NCBI GenBank assembly: GCA_022790975.1
Contig: JAAVYF010000031.1
Span: 1-32,340, forward strand
From: Clostridia bacterium
GTDB lineage: Bacteria > Bacillota > Clostridia > TANB77 > CAG-508
Length of the DNA stretch: 32,340 bases
Direction of reading: 5' to 3'
Below, piece after piece: positions 9,647 to 18,330 of this stretch. A program made the translations under genes and the position numbers. A model generated the notes under the pieces. It saw nothing but the letters and a program-made list of their open reading frames with translations, was not told where the DNA came from and did no database searches. Position 1 is the stretch's first letter; each line of letters opens with the position of its first letter.

Positions 9647-11773
9647 TTACAAATGCATTACTCTTGATTTTATTTCTTTTGTTTTACCAACATTCCAGAA
9701 ATTCTCTCCTAAATAGCCACATGTACGTCTTACTACATTCATTTTTGCTTTATCTTTATTACCACAATTTGGGCATTCCCATTCCATATTATCATTTATA
9801 GTTATTTCTCCATCAAATCCACAGATTTGGCAGTAATCTGATTTAGTATTAAATTCTGCATATTGAATATTATCGTAAATAAATTTAACAACTTCTTCCA
9901 TTGCTTCTAAATTATTTTTCATATTTGGAACTTCAACATATGAAATTGCTCCTCCTGAAGATATAGGTTGAAATTCACTTTCAAATTTTAATTTACTAAA
10001 AGCATCTATTTTTTCTCTTACATCTACATGATATGAATTTGTATAATATCCTTTATCTGTAACATCTTCTATTGTTCCAAATTTTTCTTTATCAATTCTA
10101 GCAAATCTATAACATAAACTTTCTGCTGGAGTTCCATATAATGCAAATCCTAAACCTGTTTCTGATTTCCATTTTAAAACAGCATTTTTAAGAGCTTTTA
10201 TTAATTTTATTGCAAATTCGTGTCCAACTTCAGTTGTGTGGCTAACACCTTTCATTAGTTTTGTTGTTTCATAAATTCCAATATATCCTAGAGAAAGAGT
10301 TGAATATCCACCCATTAAAAGTTTATCTATTTTTTCTCCTTTTTCTAATCTTGCAACTGCACCATTTTGCCAATGAATAGGTGATGTATCAGAACTTGTA
10401 CCTAAAAGTGAATAGTGTCTACACATTAATGCTTCTTTACAAAGTTCCAATCTTTCATCTAATAAACTCCAAAATTTATCTTCATCTCCATCTGCAATAA
10501 TTCCAATTTGTGGTAAATTAATACTTACAACACCTTGGTTAAATCTTCCTTCAAATTTATAATTTCCATTTTCATCTTTCCAAGGGCTTAAAAAGCTTCT
10601 GCATCCCATTGGACTAAATACATTTCCTTCATAGTTTTCACGCATTTTTTTAGCAGAAATATAATCTGGATACATTCTTCTTGAAGAGCATTTAACTGCA
10701 AGTTTAGTTAAATAGTCATATTTTCCTCCTTTTAAACAATTATGTTCATCTAAAACATAAACTAATTTTGGAAAAGCTGGAGTAATTGCAATACCTTTAT
10801 CGTTCTTTATTCCTTCATATCTTTGTTTTAATATTTCTTCTATTATCATTGCATTTTCTTCAATATATTCATCATCTTTTCTTAAATTCAAAAATAAAGT
10901 AACAAATGGACTTTGACCGTTTGTAGTCATTAAAGTATTAATTTGATATTGAATAGTTTGAACACCAGCACTTAATTCCGATTTTAATCTTTCTTCTACT
11001 AAACTATCAAATATCTCTTTAGAAACTTTTTCACTAACAGTATTTCTAATCTTTTTCTCAAATTTTTTACGACTTTTTCTTAAATATTTTCCTAAATGGC
11101 TAATATCAACAGATTGTCCTCCATATTGATTACTAGCAACTGCTGCTATAATTTGAGTTGTAACTGTACATGCAACTTGGAAACTTTTTGGGCTTTCTAT
11201 CATTTTACCATTCATAATAGTTCCATTATCTAACATATCTCCAATATTTATTAAACAACAATTAAATATAGGTTGAATGAAATAATCTGCATCATGGAAA
11301 TGCAAAATTCCTTCATCATGAGCTTTACTAATTTTCTCTGGTAATAAAATTCTTTGAGTTAAATCTCTTGAAACTTCTCCTGCAATATAATCTCTTTGAG
11401 TAGATGCAAGCATAGTATTTTTATTTGAATTTTCTTCTGCAAGTTCTTTATTTTCATTTCTAATTAATCCAAGAATTGATTCATCTGTTGTATTTTGTTT
11501 TCTAGCTAATGCTCTTGTATATCTATAAATCATATACTTTTTAGCAAGTTCAAATCTTTTAAAATCCATTAATTCTTGTTCTATTAAATCTTGAATGTCT
11601 TCAACAAGCATTCTTTTTTTACCAAGTTCTTCTATATGTTCTATAATTGCATTAATTTCTTCTTTTGTTGCTCTTTCTGATCTTCTAACTTCTTTATTTG
11701 CCTTTTCAATAGCAAGTACAATCCTTTGTCTATCATAGTCTACAGCTCTTCCATCTCTTTTAATAACTTTCAT
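9647..11773 (-). CDS. nrdD: Class III anaerobic ribonucleoside-triphosphate reductase
   Basis: Makes deoxyribonucleotides without oxygen using a glycyl radical. The 708-residue protein starts with an ATP-cone regulatory domain (MKVIKRDGRAVDYDRQRI), followed by the large catalytic barrel. Near the C-terminus is the zinc site, CQICGF and CPNCGN, and then the glycyl radical region RTCGYLG with Gly686 the radical position. AGGAGTTAAGGGGAGTT precedes the ATG. It heads an operon with nrdG, and a Crp/Fnr-type palindrome upstream suggests oxygen- or redox-linked control by the divergent regulator. Confidence 0.98.
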   Translation of the reverse strand: MKVIKRDGRAVDYDRQRIVLAIEKANKEVRRSERATKEEINAIIEHIEELGKKRMLVEDIQDLIEQELMDFKRFELAKKYMIYRYTRALARKQNTTDESILGLIRNENKELAEENSNKNTMLASTQRDYIAGEVSRDLTQRILLPEKISKAHDEGILHFHDADYFIQPIFNCCLINIGDMLDNGTIMNGKMIESPKSFQVACTVTTQIIAAVASNQYGGQSVDISHLGKYLRKSRKKFEKKIRNTVSEKVSKEIFDSLVEERLKSELSAGVQTIQYQINTLMTTNGQSPFVTLFLNLRKDDEYIEENAMIIEEILKQRYEGIKNDKGIAITPAFPKLVYVLDEHNCLKGGKYDYLTKLAVKCSSRRMYPDYISAKKMRENYEGNVFSPMGCRSFLSPWKDENGNYKFEGRFNQGVVSINLPQIGIIADGDEDKFWSLLDERLELCKEALMCRHYSLLGTSSDTSPIHWQNGAVARLEKGEKIDKLLMGGYSTLSLGYIGIYETTKLMKGVSHTTEVGHEFAIKLIKALKNAVLKWKSETGLGFALYGTPAESLCYRFARIDKEKFGTIEDVTDKGYYTNSYHVDVREKIDAFSKLKFESEFQPISSGGAISYVEVPNMKNNLEAMEEVVKFIYDNIQYAEFNTKSDYCQICGFDGEITINDNMEWECPNCGNKDKAKMNVVRRTCGYLGENFWNVGKTKEIKSRVMHL

Positions 11774-11855
11774 AACTCCCCTTAACTCCTATCTTTAATT
11801 TGTTAATTTATTTTGATTAACTTGTACTTATTATATATCTATAAAAAAAATATTC

Positions 11856-11871
11856 TGTTGCAAATGCAACA
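11856..11871. promoter_or_regulatory. Perfect Crp/Fnr-type operator upstream of nrdD
   Basis: TGTTGCAAATGCAACA is a perfect 7-2-7 inverted repeat, equivalently TGTTG-N6-CAACA, the 5-6-5 geometry of Crp/Fnr dimers. Its centre is about 41 bp upstream of the start inferred from the TATAAT at 11830-11835, the class II activator position. NrdR boxes look different. Confidence 0.7.
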
Positions 11872-11922
11872 AAAATTAATTGTAATCAATTTGTAATATT
11901 TGATAAATATATTTTTATTTTA

Positions 11923-11938
11923 TGTTGCAAATGCAATA
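11923..11938. promoter_or_regulatory. Second Crp/Fnr-type operator, one mismatch
   Basis: TGTTGCAAATGCAATA repeats the first operator with a single changed base, 67 bp away and nearer the regulator gene. It may serve autoregulation or cooperative binding. Confidence 0.6.
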
Positions 11939-12154
11939 TTTTTTTGGTATATTATTTGATATATTAAACAACATATTAAAAGATACACTATTCGATATAT
12001 TGTTTAGATATAGCTAGATATTTAGCTTATATAATAAAATTTTAAAGCTTTAAAAAGCAATTAATATTATTTCAAAATATTAAATTTTACAGGTATAAGT
12101 TCATAAATAAATTATATATTATACTAATAGATATTATGAAAGGTTTATATTTTT

Positions 12155-12775
12155 ATGGATTTTAATATATTTTTAAATGATTGCATTAAAAATTGTGTAA
12201 GAATACAAGAAAAAACTTTTAATAAAGGAGAAATTATTACAACATATATAGAAAAAAGAAATATGGTGTATATTTTAGAATCTGGAGAAGCAGATTTAAT
12301 TAGATATGATTTTAATGGAAACAAAACAATTATTAAACATTTATCAAAAAATGATATTTTTGGAGAAACATTTTATCCAGCCAAAACAAATAATGAACTT
12401 TTTGTTTTAGCTAAAAAGAAATGCCATGTAATTTTTTTCAAATACGATATAATACTTTCTAAATGTAAAACTAATTGTAAATTTCATAATGAACTTCGCG
12501 AAAACATTAATAATTTAATTCTAAGAGAAATTATAGAACAAAATACTAGAATTGAGGTTTTAACTCAAAAAACAATTAGAGATAAACTTTTATCTTATTT
12601 TAATATTTTATCTGCTCAGGGTTTAAGAAGACAATTTACTATCCCTTTTACTTTAACTGATTTAGCAGATTTTTTAAGTGTTGATAGAAGTGCAATGACA
12701 AGAGAGCTTAGTAATTTAAAAAAAGAAGGTTTTATAATGCAAAATGGTAATAGTATTAAGCTTTTGATAAATTAA
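12155..12775 (+). CDS. Crp/Fnr-family transcriptional regulator
   Basis: The 206-residue protein has an N-terminal cyclic-nucleotide-binding-like beta barrel (about residues 10-115), a dimerisation helix around residues 118-150 and a C-terminal winged helix, with the recognition region TLTDLADFLSVDRSAMTREL. Cysteines at residues 10 and 14, 89, 104 and 108 could hold a metal or cluster, but the classic Fnr arrangement is not clear. It is divergent from nrdD and two matching palindromes lie in the shared region, so it very likely controls nrdDG and perhaps itself. The effector is unknown. Confidence 0.92.
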   Translation: MDFNIFLNDCIKNCVRIQEKTFNKGEIITTYIEKRNMVYILESGEADLIRYDFNGNKTIIKHLSKNDIFGETFYPAKTNNELFVLAKKKCHVIFFKYDIILSKCKTNCKFHNELRENINNLILREIIEQNTRIEVLTQKTIRDKLLSYFNILSAQGLRRQFTIPFTLTDLADFLSVDRSAMTRELSNLKKEGFIMQNGNSIKLLIN

Positions 12776-12811
12776 GTTTTATGTATTTTAAAATTGTATA
12801 TAAAAATTAAA

Positions 12812-12849
12812 AAAAATCGCATTGAATATTTTTATTCAAAACGATTTTT
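12812..12849. terminator. Bidirectional terminator, copy 1 of a repeated hairpin
   Basis: AAATCG-TTGAATA-TTTT-TATTCAA-CGATTT hairpin lying between the convergent regulator and antitoxin genes, with T-runs on both strands. Near-identical copies sit at about 13684-13717 and 15131-15164. Confidence 0.75.
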
Positions 12850-12967
12850 ATTTTATCTATCATTTAGTTGAAGTTTTATTTTTTAATTCTCTTCATACAT
12901 AAAATATAATTCATATTACTTTATTAATATAATTTTTCATCTACATATAATATATAAATTTGTTATT

Positions 12968-13198
12968 TTATGCAACTTTTTCAGTGTAATTAATTACTGT
13001 AATTTCTGTAATCGCATTTTTTACCGAATTTACTAGTCTTTCTAATTGTTTTGCAACCTCATTACTATATGATACTTCTCCACACTGTTTACATACTTGT
13101 GATGGTACATTTTTAATTATAATAATGCAATTATCTAACTCAACCATAAATGTTGTATTTTTGTTTTCCAAATCTCCCTTACACATAAAACAATTCAT
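12968..13198 (-). CDS. YgiT-type zinc-finger antitoxin-like protein
   Basis: A 76-residue protein with two cysteine pairs, CFMC at the N-terminus and CKQCGE near residue 36, the zinc finger of MqsA/YgiT-type antitoxins. The C-terminal DNA-binding domain of full MqsA is absent, which is normal for the short YgiT-type group. AAAGGAG, inside the end of the toxin gene, precedes the ATG, and one base separates the two genes. As in mqsRA, the toxin-like gene comes first. It would neutralise the product of the upstream gene. Confidence 0.85.
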   Translation of the reverse strand: MNCFMCKGDLENKNTTFMVELDNCIIIIKNVPSQVCKQCGEVSYSNEVAKQLERLVNSVKNAITEITVINYTEKVA

Positions 13199-13199
13199 A

Positions 13200-13523
13200 T
13201 TATTTTATCTCCTTTCTATTCTTCAAATTATCTTCCCATTTCATATTATCTGGATAATATGCAGTAATTATCCAAAGCTCTATTTCATTTAAACCACATA
13301 CTATATGTAAAATTTTATCTTTTAAAGTCATTCCATATACTAAACAACTTGGATATGGATAATCATTTTCATATTCTTCTATTATTTCTCCATTTAAAAT
13401 AGCACTTTCAATATCTTCTTGACTTATATTTCTTTGAAATAATCTAACCATAACATGATTAGTCCATCTAATTTTTCCATCTTTAACCATTTGCTTTAAA
13501 TTATCTATTTTTAGTTTTTCCAT
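13200..13523 (-). CDS. DUF4258 protein, probable toxin of a toxin-antitoxin pair
   Basis: A 107-residue protein resembling the DUF4258 family, related to RelE/MqsR-like mRNA interferases. Seen are the RWTNHVMVRLFQRNIS motif near the N-terminus (His and Arg residues typical of the family), EDIESAILNGEIIEEY, and a C-terminal ITAYYPD segment. The ATG at 13523 follows GAGAGG; the GTG two codons earlier is less likely. It is translationally coupled to a YgiT-type zinc-finger protein, the standard partner. Target and activity are inferred only. Confidence 0.85.
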   Translation of the reverse strand: MEKLKIDNLKQMVKDGKIRWTNHVMVRLFQRNISQEDIESAILNGEIIEEYENDYPYPSCLVYGMTLKDKILHIVCGLNEIELWIITAYYPDNMKWEDNLKNRKEIK

Positions 13524-13683
13524 AAGCACCTCTCTTTATTCTTATTATATTTTATCATATTTATATTAAAAATTCTACTTTTGAAAAATTTTTTTGTAAA
13601 ATATAGTTCAAAAAATATCTTTATCCTTAATTTCTTAACAAAATTATTATCAATAATTTTTAACTTTAAATAATTAAATAAAA

Positions 13684-13717
13684 AAATCGCCTTGAATATT
13701 TTTATTCAAAACGATTT
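13684..13717 (-). terminator. Terminator, copy 2 of the repeated hairpin
   Basis: Same hairpin as 12812-12849, here downstream of the minus-strand gene at 13769 and followed on that strand by TTTTTTT. Confidence 0.75.
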
Positions 13718-13768
13718 AGTATATTATTTTTAAAAATTGAACTTTTTAGAACCGTCCCAAAAGTTCCA

Positions 13769-14341
13769 TTATTCAGTTGGAAGTTCTATATCTGTATCTG
13801 TAACAACATTTTCTTTATATGTATAATAATCACTTATTGTTTCTCCATATATTGTTATTTTTGGAATTTTAGTTTCACTATCAAAGTAAACTATTTCATC
13901 ATCTCCAAATTTCACTCTTATATATTTACAATCTTTAAACTTTTCAATAGAAACTTTATTAAACGGATTTAAAGCATATTTAAGCATATTCATATCTTTT
14001 ACATGTTCTTCATTTATTCTAAATTCAAATGGTTCAGATTTATCTTCCATTTCTTCTACATCACCATTTAAATTTGTATATGTTTTTTTACCATCAGTCC
14101 ATATCCATAAAGCTTTATTATCACTATTATAATAAACATATTTTGAAATTCCATCTTTATGATATAAAGTAAATCCATTAAGATTACCTTCTACTACATA
14201 ATTATCACTTTCATTTAAATCTACAATTGATTTTTGTATACTTTTTAATAGTGTATATTTAAAAACTGTTGTTAAATATATATATACAAAAATAATAAAT
14301 ATAGCAATTAAAATTATTCTTTTTAAAATTTTTTTATTCAT
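13769..14341 (-). CDS. Membrane-anchored exported protein of unknown function
   Basis: Not recognised. The 190-residue protein has one hydrophobic helix (about residues 8-27) followed by an extracellular domain of roughly 160 residues, rich in beta-strand-like alternation with Tyr, Asp and Lys (for example KYVYYNSDNKALWIWTDGKK). The architecture recalls small lipoprotein-like carriers that sense or bind envelope components, but I cannot place it. The ATG at 14341 follows AAAGGAGG; the longer ATG at 14380 has no such site. It is flanked by terminators on both sides, so it is probably monocistronic. Confidence 0.65.
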   Translation of the reverse strand: MNKKILKRIILIAIFIIFVYIYLTTVFKYTLLKSIQKSIVDLNESDNYVVEGNLNGFTLYHKDGISKYVYYNSDNKALWIWTDGKKTYTNLNGDVEEMEDKSEPFEFRINEEHVKDMNMLKYALNPFNKVSIEKFKDCKYIRVKFGDDEIVYFDSETKIPKITIYGETISDYYTYKENVVTDTDIELPTE

Positions 14342-14407
14342 ATTAAAACCTCCTTTGTTAAATATATTTTTATCATACAATAATATATTAGAATATTATT
14401 ATATAAA

Positions 14408-14433
14408 GAGGGTTCCTATTTTAGGACACCCTC
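14408..14433 (-). terminator. Terminator of the secreted protein gene
   Basis: On the minus strand GAGGGTGTCCTA and TAGGAACCCTC pair around a short AT loop, followed by TTTATAT. It sits about 60 nt past the stop of the gene ending at 14491. Confidence 0.7.
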
Positions 14434-14490
14434 TGTTAGGCTGGAATCTAAAACATCAAAAGTTTATAGTGATAATATTAACATATCCTT

Positions 14491-14973
14491 TTACGGCGTA
14501 TAAAGCTTTATAACATAAACCAATCCAGCTTGGTGATTGGAAATCTCCCAAGGCAAATACATTCCTTTTGACACCTTAACATCTCTGGATATAACTCGTG
14601 AAACTCCATCACAGTTTATATTATAGCTTTTGCCATTTGATCCAATCTTGAGCGTACAACTACCTGTATTTCCATTATTATACCTGAAATTTGTAATAAG
14701 AGTACAAGTAGCTGTACCACTACCTGAAGAACTATTACCAGCACCATAAATCGTATCAGCAGATCTTGCAACGCCAGCAGTATCAATGTAATAGACCGTC
14801 TCATTAACTCCAGTAGGAGAAACTTCGCCTACCAAAGTCATTACATGCCGCTGATTTTCTGGAACAACCTGCTGCTCATCTGCGGTTTCTCCTGCCAATG
14901 AAACAATTGACATCATGGCAAGCATAACCAAAGAAATGAACACTGTAATATAACATTTTGCAGAAATCTTCAT
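14491..14973 (-). CDS. Small secreted protein of unknown function, foreign-looking
   Basis: A 160-residue protein with a clear signal peptide (hydrophobic residues about 7-24, likely cleavage after SLA or LAGETA). The mature part is Gly/Ser/Thr/Asn-rich, with three cysteines. It ends GLVYVIKLYTP and has no membrane anchor or sortase motif, so it is probably released. I do not recognise the family. The ATG at 14973 follows AGAAAGGA; the ATG at 15003 is unsupported. It has its own near-consensus promoter, a dyad at the transcription start and a strong terminator. Codon use is more GC-rich than in its neighbours, and CGG is used in frame as Arg. Probably acquired. Confidence 0.7.
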   Translation of the reverse strand: MKISAKCYITVFISLVMLAMMSIVSLAGETADEQQVVPENQRHVMTLVGEVSPTGVNETVYYIDTAGVARSADTIYGAGNSSSGSGTATCTLITNFRYNNGNTGSCTLKIGSNGKSYNINCDGVSRVISRDVKVSKGMYLPWEISNHQAGLVYVIKLYTP

Positions 14974-15002
14974 ATTCAATCCTTTCTGATTCCAACCTAA
15001 CA

Positions 15003-15030
15003 ATCTATCATATAGTGTATCTTGATAGAT
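15003..15030. promoter_or_regulatory. Dyad at the transcription start, possible operator
   Basis: ATCTATCA and TGATAGAT are perfect 8-bp arms 12 nt apart, immediately downstream of the -10 element of the promoter at 15037-15065. This is a common place for a repressor site. Confidence 0.5.
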
Positions 15031-15036
15031 AAATAT

Positions 15037-15065
15037 ATTTTATCATTTCATTACATGTTTGTCAA
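15037..15065 (-). promoter_or_regulatory. Near-consensus promoter of the secreted protein gene
   Basis: On the minus strand TTGACA and TAAAAT are separated by 17 nt, about 65 nt upstream of the start codon. Confidence 0.75.
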
Positions 15066-15130
15066 TTATTTATGTGAAAATCATTATTTTTTAGGAATAT
15101 CTATAAAGTAACAATTAAAAAAAACATAAA

Positions 15131-15164
15131 AAATCGCCTTGAATATTTTTATTCAAAACGATTT
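15131..15164 (-). terminator. Terminator of the surface-protein locus, copy 3 of the repeated hairpin
   Basis: Same hairpin as at 12812 and 13684, followed on the minus strand by TTTTTT. It lies after gene C1, the last gene of the surface locus. Confidence 0.75.
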
Positions 15165-15224
15165 ATAAACTCATTTTCAATTTATACAATATACTCAATA
15201 CTTTTGTAGCATAAATACAATAAA

Positions 15225-15950
15225 TTACTTCAAAGATAATGTTCCACTAGCATCAATATTTACATCAACACCCCAATTAGATTTTATATCGTATTGTACA
15301 TTATCTATTCCTACTGCATCAACAGTTACATCTACTAAGAAATCTGCTCCATCATACCTTCTTATAGGAGTTATTGATTTTCCATTATTTATGTTTTCTT
15401 CTGAAAAAATTATATCATTTTGAACTTTTGAATTAATAGAAAAAATATCTGTAAATTCTGAAGTTGTTCCACCTGATGTGATTGGCTTTGCATAATATAA
15501 AACAATTCTACTATCTGTACTCAATGAATAATCAATTATCCAATTATTTTCTAGTAAGTTTAATTCTATTAATTTAGAATCATAACCATCATTATCTCCT
15601 ACCCATGATTTATTAATAATAGCTCTTATATATATAGATTTAGTTCCAGAATTTTTTACTTTAAGCTTCTCTTCATAATGTTTTCCTATTTTTAAATTTT
15701 CATATTCTGGAATAGTTTCATTAAATAATGTTCCATTAGTTGGAAGTGCTGAACCAGATACTGATGAATAATTTACATTTGCAATTTCAACTTCATTTTC
15801 AATTAAAGTAATACCATAATCATATGATGTAGAAGCTTCTTGTTTTGCATAATTAGCACTATTTTTAGAATAAGTATTATTTTTAATCAATAATAAGCTT
15901 ATTATAATAACAAGTAATATAGCAATAATAATTATTACTTTCTTATTCAT
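15225..15950 (-). CDS. C1: TasA/camelysin-like exported protein, module 1
   Basis: A 241-residue protein with an N-terminal hydrophobic helix (residues 3-22) serving as signal or anchor, then a beta-rich domain. It is paralogous to C2 and C3. Shared blocks are LFNE/LFENL followed by HxGKxYEEKLxVKN, LIxLNL, WIID, a RxVLYYxKP block, FTDxFSI, and a C-terminal VDVNIDASGTLSLK. The arrangement resembles exported TasA/camelysin-type fibre proteins, whose partners are processed by a SipW-type peptidase; none is encoded here. Last gene of the A1-B1-C1 module, with a GGGGAAA ribosome site and a terminator downstream. No CGG codon. The family call is moderate. Confidence 0.65.
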   Translation of the reverse strand: MNKKVIIIIAILLVIIISLLLIKNNTYSKNSANYAKQEASTSYDYGITLIENEVEIANVNYSSVSGSALPTNGTLFNETIPEYENLKIGKHYEEKLKVKNSGTKSIYIRAIINKSWVGDNDGYDSKLIELNLLENNWIIDYSLSTDSRIVLYYAKPITSGGTTSEFTDIFSINSKVQNDIIFSEENINNGKSITPIRRYDGADFLVDVTVDAVGIDNVQYDIKSNWGVDVNIDASGTLSLK

Positions 15951-16068
15951 TTATTTTTCCCCCTATAAAGTTTCCTGTGTTTTAGCTAATATTTTCTAAC
16001 TTACATTTTCATAGATTACTCTACATTGCTTAATATTCTTATAAGATTTATTTTCTATACTAATTAAT

Positions 16069-16566
16069 TTATTTATTTGAAACATATTCCCAATTATAAT
16101 ATGGAGTTCCATCAGGATTATATCTAACTTCTGTTGTTTCACTTATTACAGCTATATTAAATTCATCAATTATTTCATCTTCTGGCATATTTTCTATAGC
16201 TATAAGTAAATCTTCAGTTACTTCTCCAGGATTAAGAATACTTGAATAGTAATAATAATCATCATTTTCTCCTTTTTCCCATCTACCAGTAGCATCAGAA
16301 TACAGTAATTTTATTGAAGATGGAGCAAATGCTTTAATTCTTACATAACATGGTTCAGAGTCAATATTCATTGCAAATGAAACATGTTTTTCCTTATTAA
16401 TTACATTTTCTTCTAATATACCATTAACTCCTAACAATATTGTATATCCACCAGAAGCACTAACAGTAGGAATTGTAGTATTTGCATATGCTTTGTTTTT
16501 TATTATTATTAATATTATACTTACAAAAATGATAAAAACAATTATATACTTTATATTTTTTTTCAT
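16069..16566 (-). CDS. B1: TasA/camelysin-like exported protein, module 1
   Basis: A 165-residue protein with a hydrophobic N-terminal segment (residues 5-23) ending in KAYA, a plausible signal peptidase site. Paralogues are B2 and B3, sharing CYVRIKAFAPS, WxxxxDxYYYSxxLNPGE and a C-terminal ETTEVxYNxDGTxYxxW. B3 keeps the AYFT motif typical of camelysin-type precursors right after the hydrophobic stretch; in B1 it has become AYAN. Probably a structural surface component made together with A1 and C1. It lies 80 nt after A1 and 118 nt before C1. Confidence 0.68.
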   Translation of the reverse strand: MKKNIKYIIVFIIFVSIILIIIKNKAYANTTIPTVSASGGYTILLGVNGILEENVINKEKHVSFAMNIDSEPCYVRIKAFAPSSIKLLYSDATGRWEKGENDDYYYYSSILNPGEVTEDLLIAIENMPEDEIIDEFNIAVISETTEVRYNPDGTPYYNWEYVSNK

Positions 16567-16647
16567 GATTACTAACTATTCCTCTCTTTACAAATATTTT
16601 ATAAAAAGTGTAAATTTTTTACAACTATTTATATTTATCTTCTACAA

Positions 16648-18223
16648 CTATTCTTCCAAATCAATTATATTCCACTCCCAACCATTATCTTCTATATAAG
16701 AAAAATTATTTGTTATCATATCTGTTATTAATGGTTTATAATTATAACTATTATGAAATTCAAATTTAGAAATACTACCATCACTATTGACTGTATGTTC
16801 TACAATATTTGGTGAAGTTAGTTCTGAAGTTCCACTATATAATTGTTCAACTCTTACCAAATCACCTGAAGTTTGTATATCAAGATTAATTGTATTTGTT
16901 CCTGGATTTGTAATTTTAGTTGTTATTATATTTTCATAATTAACCACATCATTATGTTCAACTGTAACTTTAAACACTATTGGCATAGAACCATTAGTAC
17001 AATAAGAATCAGTTACTACATCTATTTGAATATTTTTATTTATACCAGTGGATGAAATATCACTAGGAAGCAATTTGCAAAGATATTCTGTATATGGTTC
17101 CGTAGCTACACGTATTAGTAAAGGAGCCATTCTATATGTATATAAATTAGTTTCTACATTATCAACTATAACCAAATAACACCCATCTTTTTTTACATAA
17201 GCAGATATTTCATCATCAGGACCATTTAAAGTTAAGTTTTTTATTGGTTGAATGGTATTATCCATATTCTCAACTAAAGTATTTACAATTTTTCTATAAT
17301 AATCCTGATAATTTTCTGTACCACAATTAGTTAAATCTTCTCCTCTAATTTTTTCTAAATCTATACCATTAGCAAGTACATATTTGTTTTTAATAATGTC
17401 ATAATCAGCAATTTTATATATATGTAATTTAATTTCTTGATTCGAAAAATCTTCTGTATACATTTCCATATCTTTATTATGGCAGAAATTTAATTTAACT
17501 TGTGTATCATAATTTATGCTTTCTCCACTTGTAGAAACATCCCATGAACCTCCTACTGATGGAAGAACTGGTTTTGTAAATAATTCAATAATTAATTCTT
17601 CATTTGATTTACCTAAAAGATCAAAAACTATTGTTCCTATAGGTCTAATATAGCTTTCTGGAACTTTTGTTACTATTGCATAATATGTACCTTTTGGAGG
17701 AATATCAATTCCCCAATCATAAACCTCTGTATCCATATTTATTTCTCTTATTAAATTTTCACATTCTATATCTTTATATATTTTAATAGTTGAAGCTAGT
17801 AATGGAATTCCGCTCACTATTTACCGTTTTTATTGTAAATTTTTTATTCTTTATTTCTTCTGGTTCAAACACAATTGTTCTACTTGCTATTTTTACTGAA
17901 TCTTTTTCTTCTATAATCTTTTTTTCTTCAGGTGTTAAATTACCATCTGCTACTAATTTATTTAATACTTCTTCTCTTGTTCTAGCTGGTTTTCCCGAAT
18001 CTATTGCATTTTCTTTTTCTGCTTTCCACAAATCTGCTTCATCTTGAACTATGCTTGCTCTAGATTCTTCTTTTGCTAACTTAGCTTTAGCAATAATACC
18101 ACCATCTCCAATAACTGCATTAATACTTATTCCTGATAAAATAATCAGAATTATTACTATTATTACAAGAGCAACTAATGTTATTCCTTTAGAATTATTA
18201 AGTTTCTCTTTATTGTATTTCAT
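16648..18223 (-). CDS. A1: pilin-like leader fused to SpaA/Cna-B domains, interrupted by one extra C
   Basis: Starts with a short positive leader and a type IV pilin-like G/ITLVALVIIVIILIIL helix (cleavage expected at Gly13), then a charged helical stem of about 100 residues ending SVKIASRTIVF that all four A proteins share. Beyond it are SpaA/Cna-B-like blocks: TIKIYKDIECENLIREI, PPKGTYYAIVTKVPESY, LHIYKIADYDI. Position +5 of the mature helix is Ala rather than the usual Glu. The frame breaks at residue 137. Skipping the C at 17812 gives one 524-residue protein, S-E-Gly-Ile-Pro. GGAGG precedes the ATG. No C-terminal LPxTG is seen. A surface filament subunit is the best inference. Confidence 0.78.
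17810..17812 (-). other. CGG +1 frameshift site 2 (A1)
   Basis: Minus strand reads GAG C GGA ATT; the extra C is at 17812. Frame 0 stops nine codons after the CGG; skipping C leads directly into the domain shared with the other A proteins. Confidence 0.85.
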
Positions 18224-18330
18224 TTATTTTTGCCTCCATTATATTTTTTAATAAATTTAATGTAGTTTACTAAATTTTTAAAAAGTATTTTAATAGATTT
18301 TCATAATATAAAATATTTTATATCTATTTT

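Larger units (their letters stand above)
11774..12154. other. Divergent regulatory region between nrdD and the Crp/Fnr gene
   Basis: 381 bases without a gene. It holds a TATAAT at 11830-11835 for nrdD, two Crp-type palindromes (11856-11871 and 11923-11938) and several AT-rich partial repeats of the type GATATATT at about 11958-12001. Confidence 0.7.

Noticed and set aside
11856..11871. NrdR box upstream of nrdD
   Set aside because: The palindrome has Crp/Fnr 5-6-5 geometry and does not resemble the ACAC-AT-rich-GTGT NrdR consensus.
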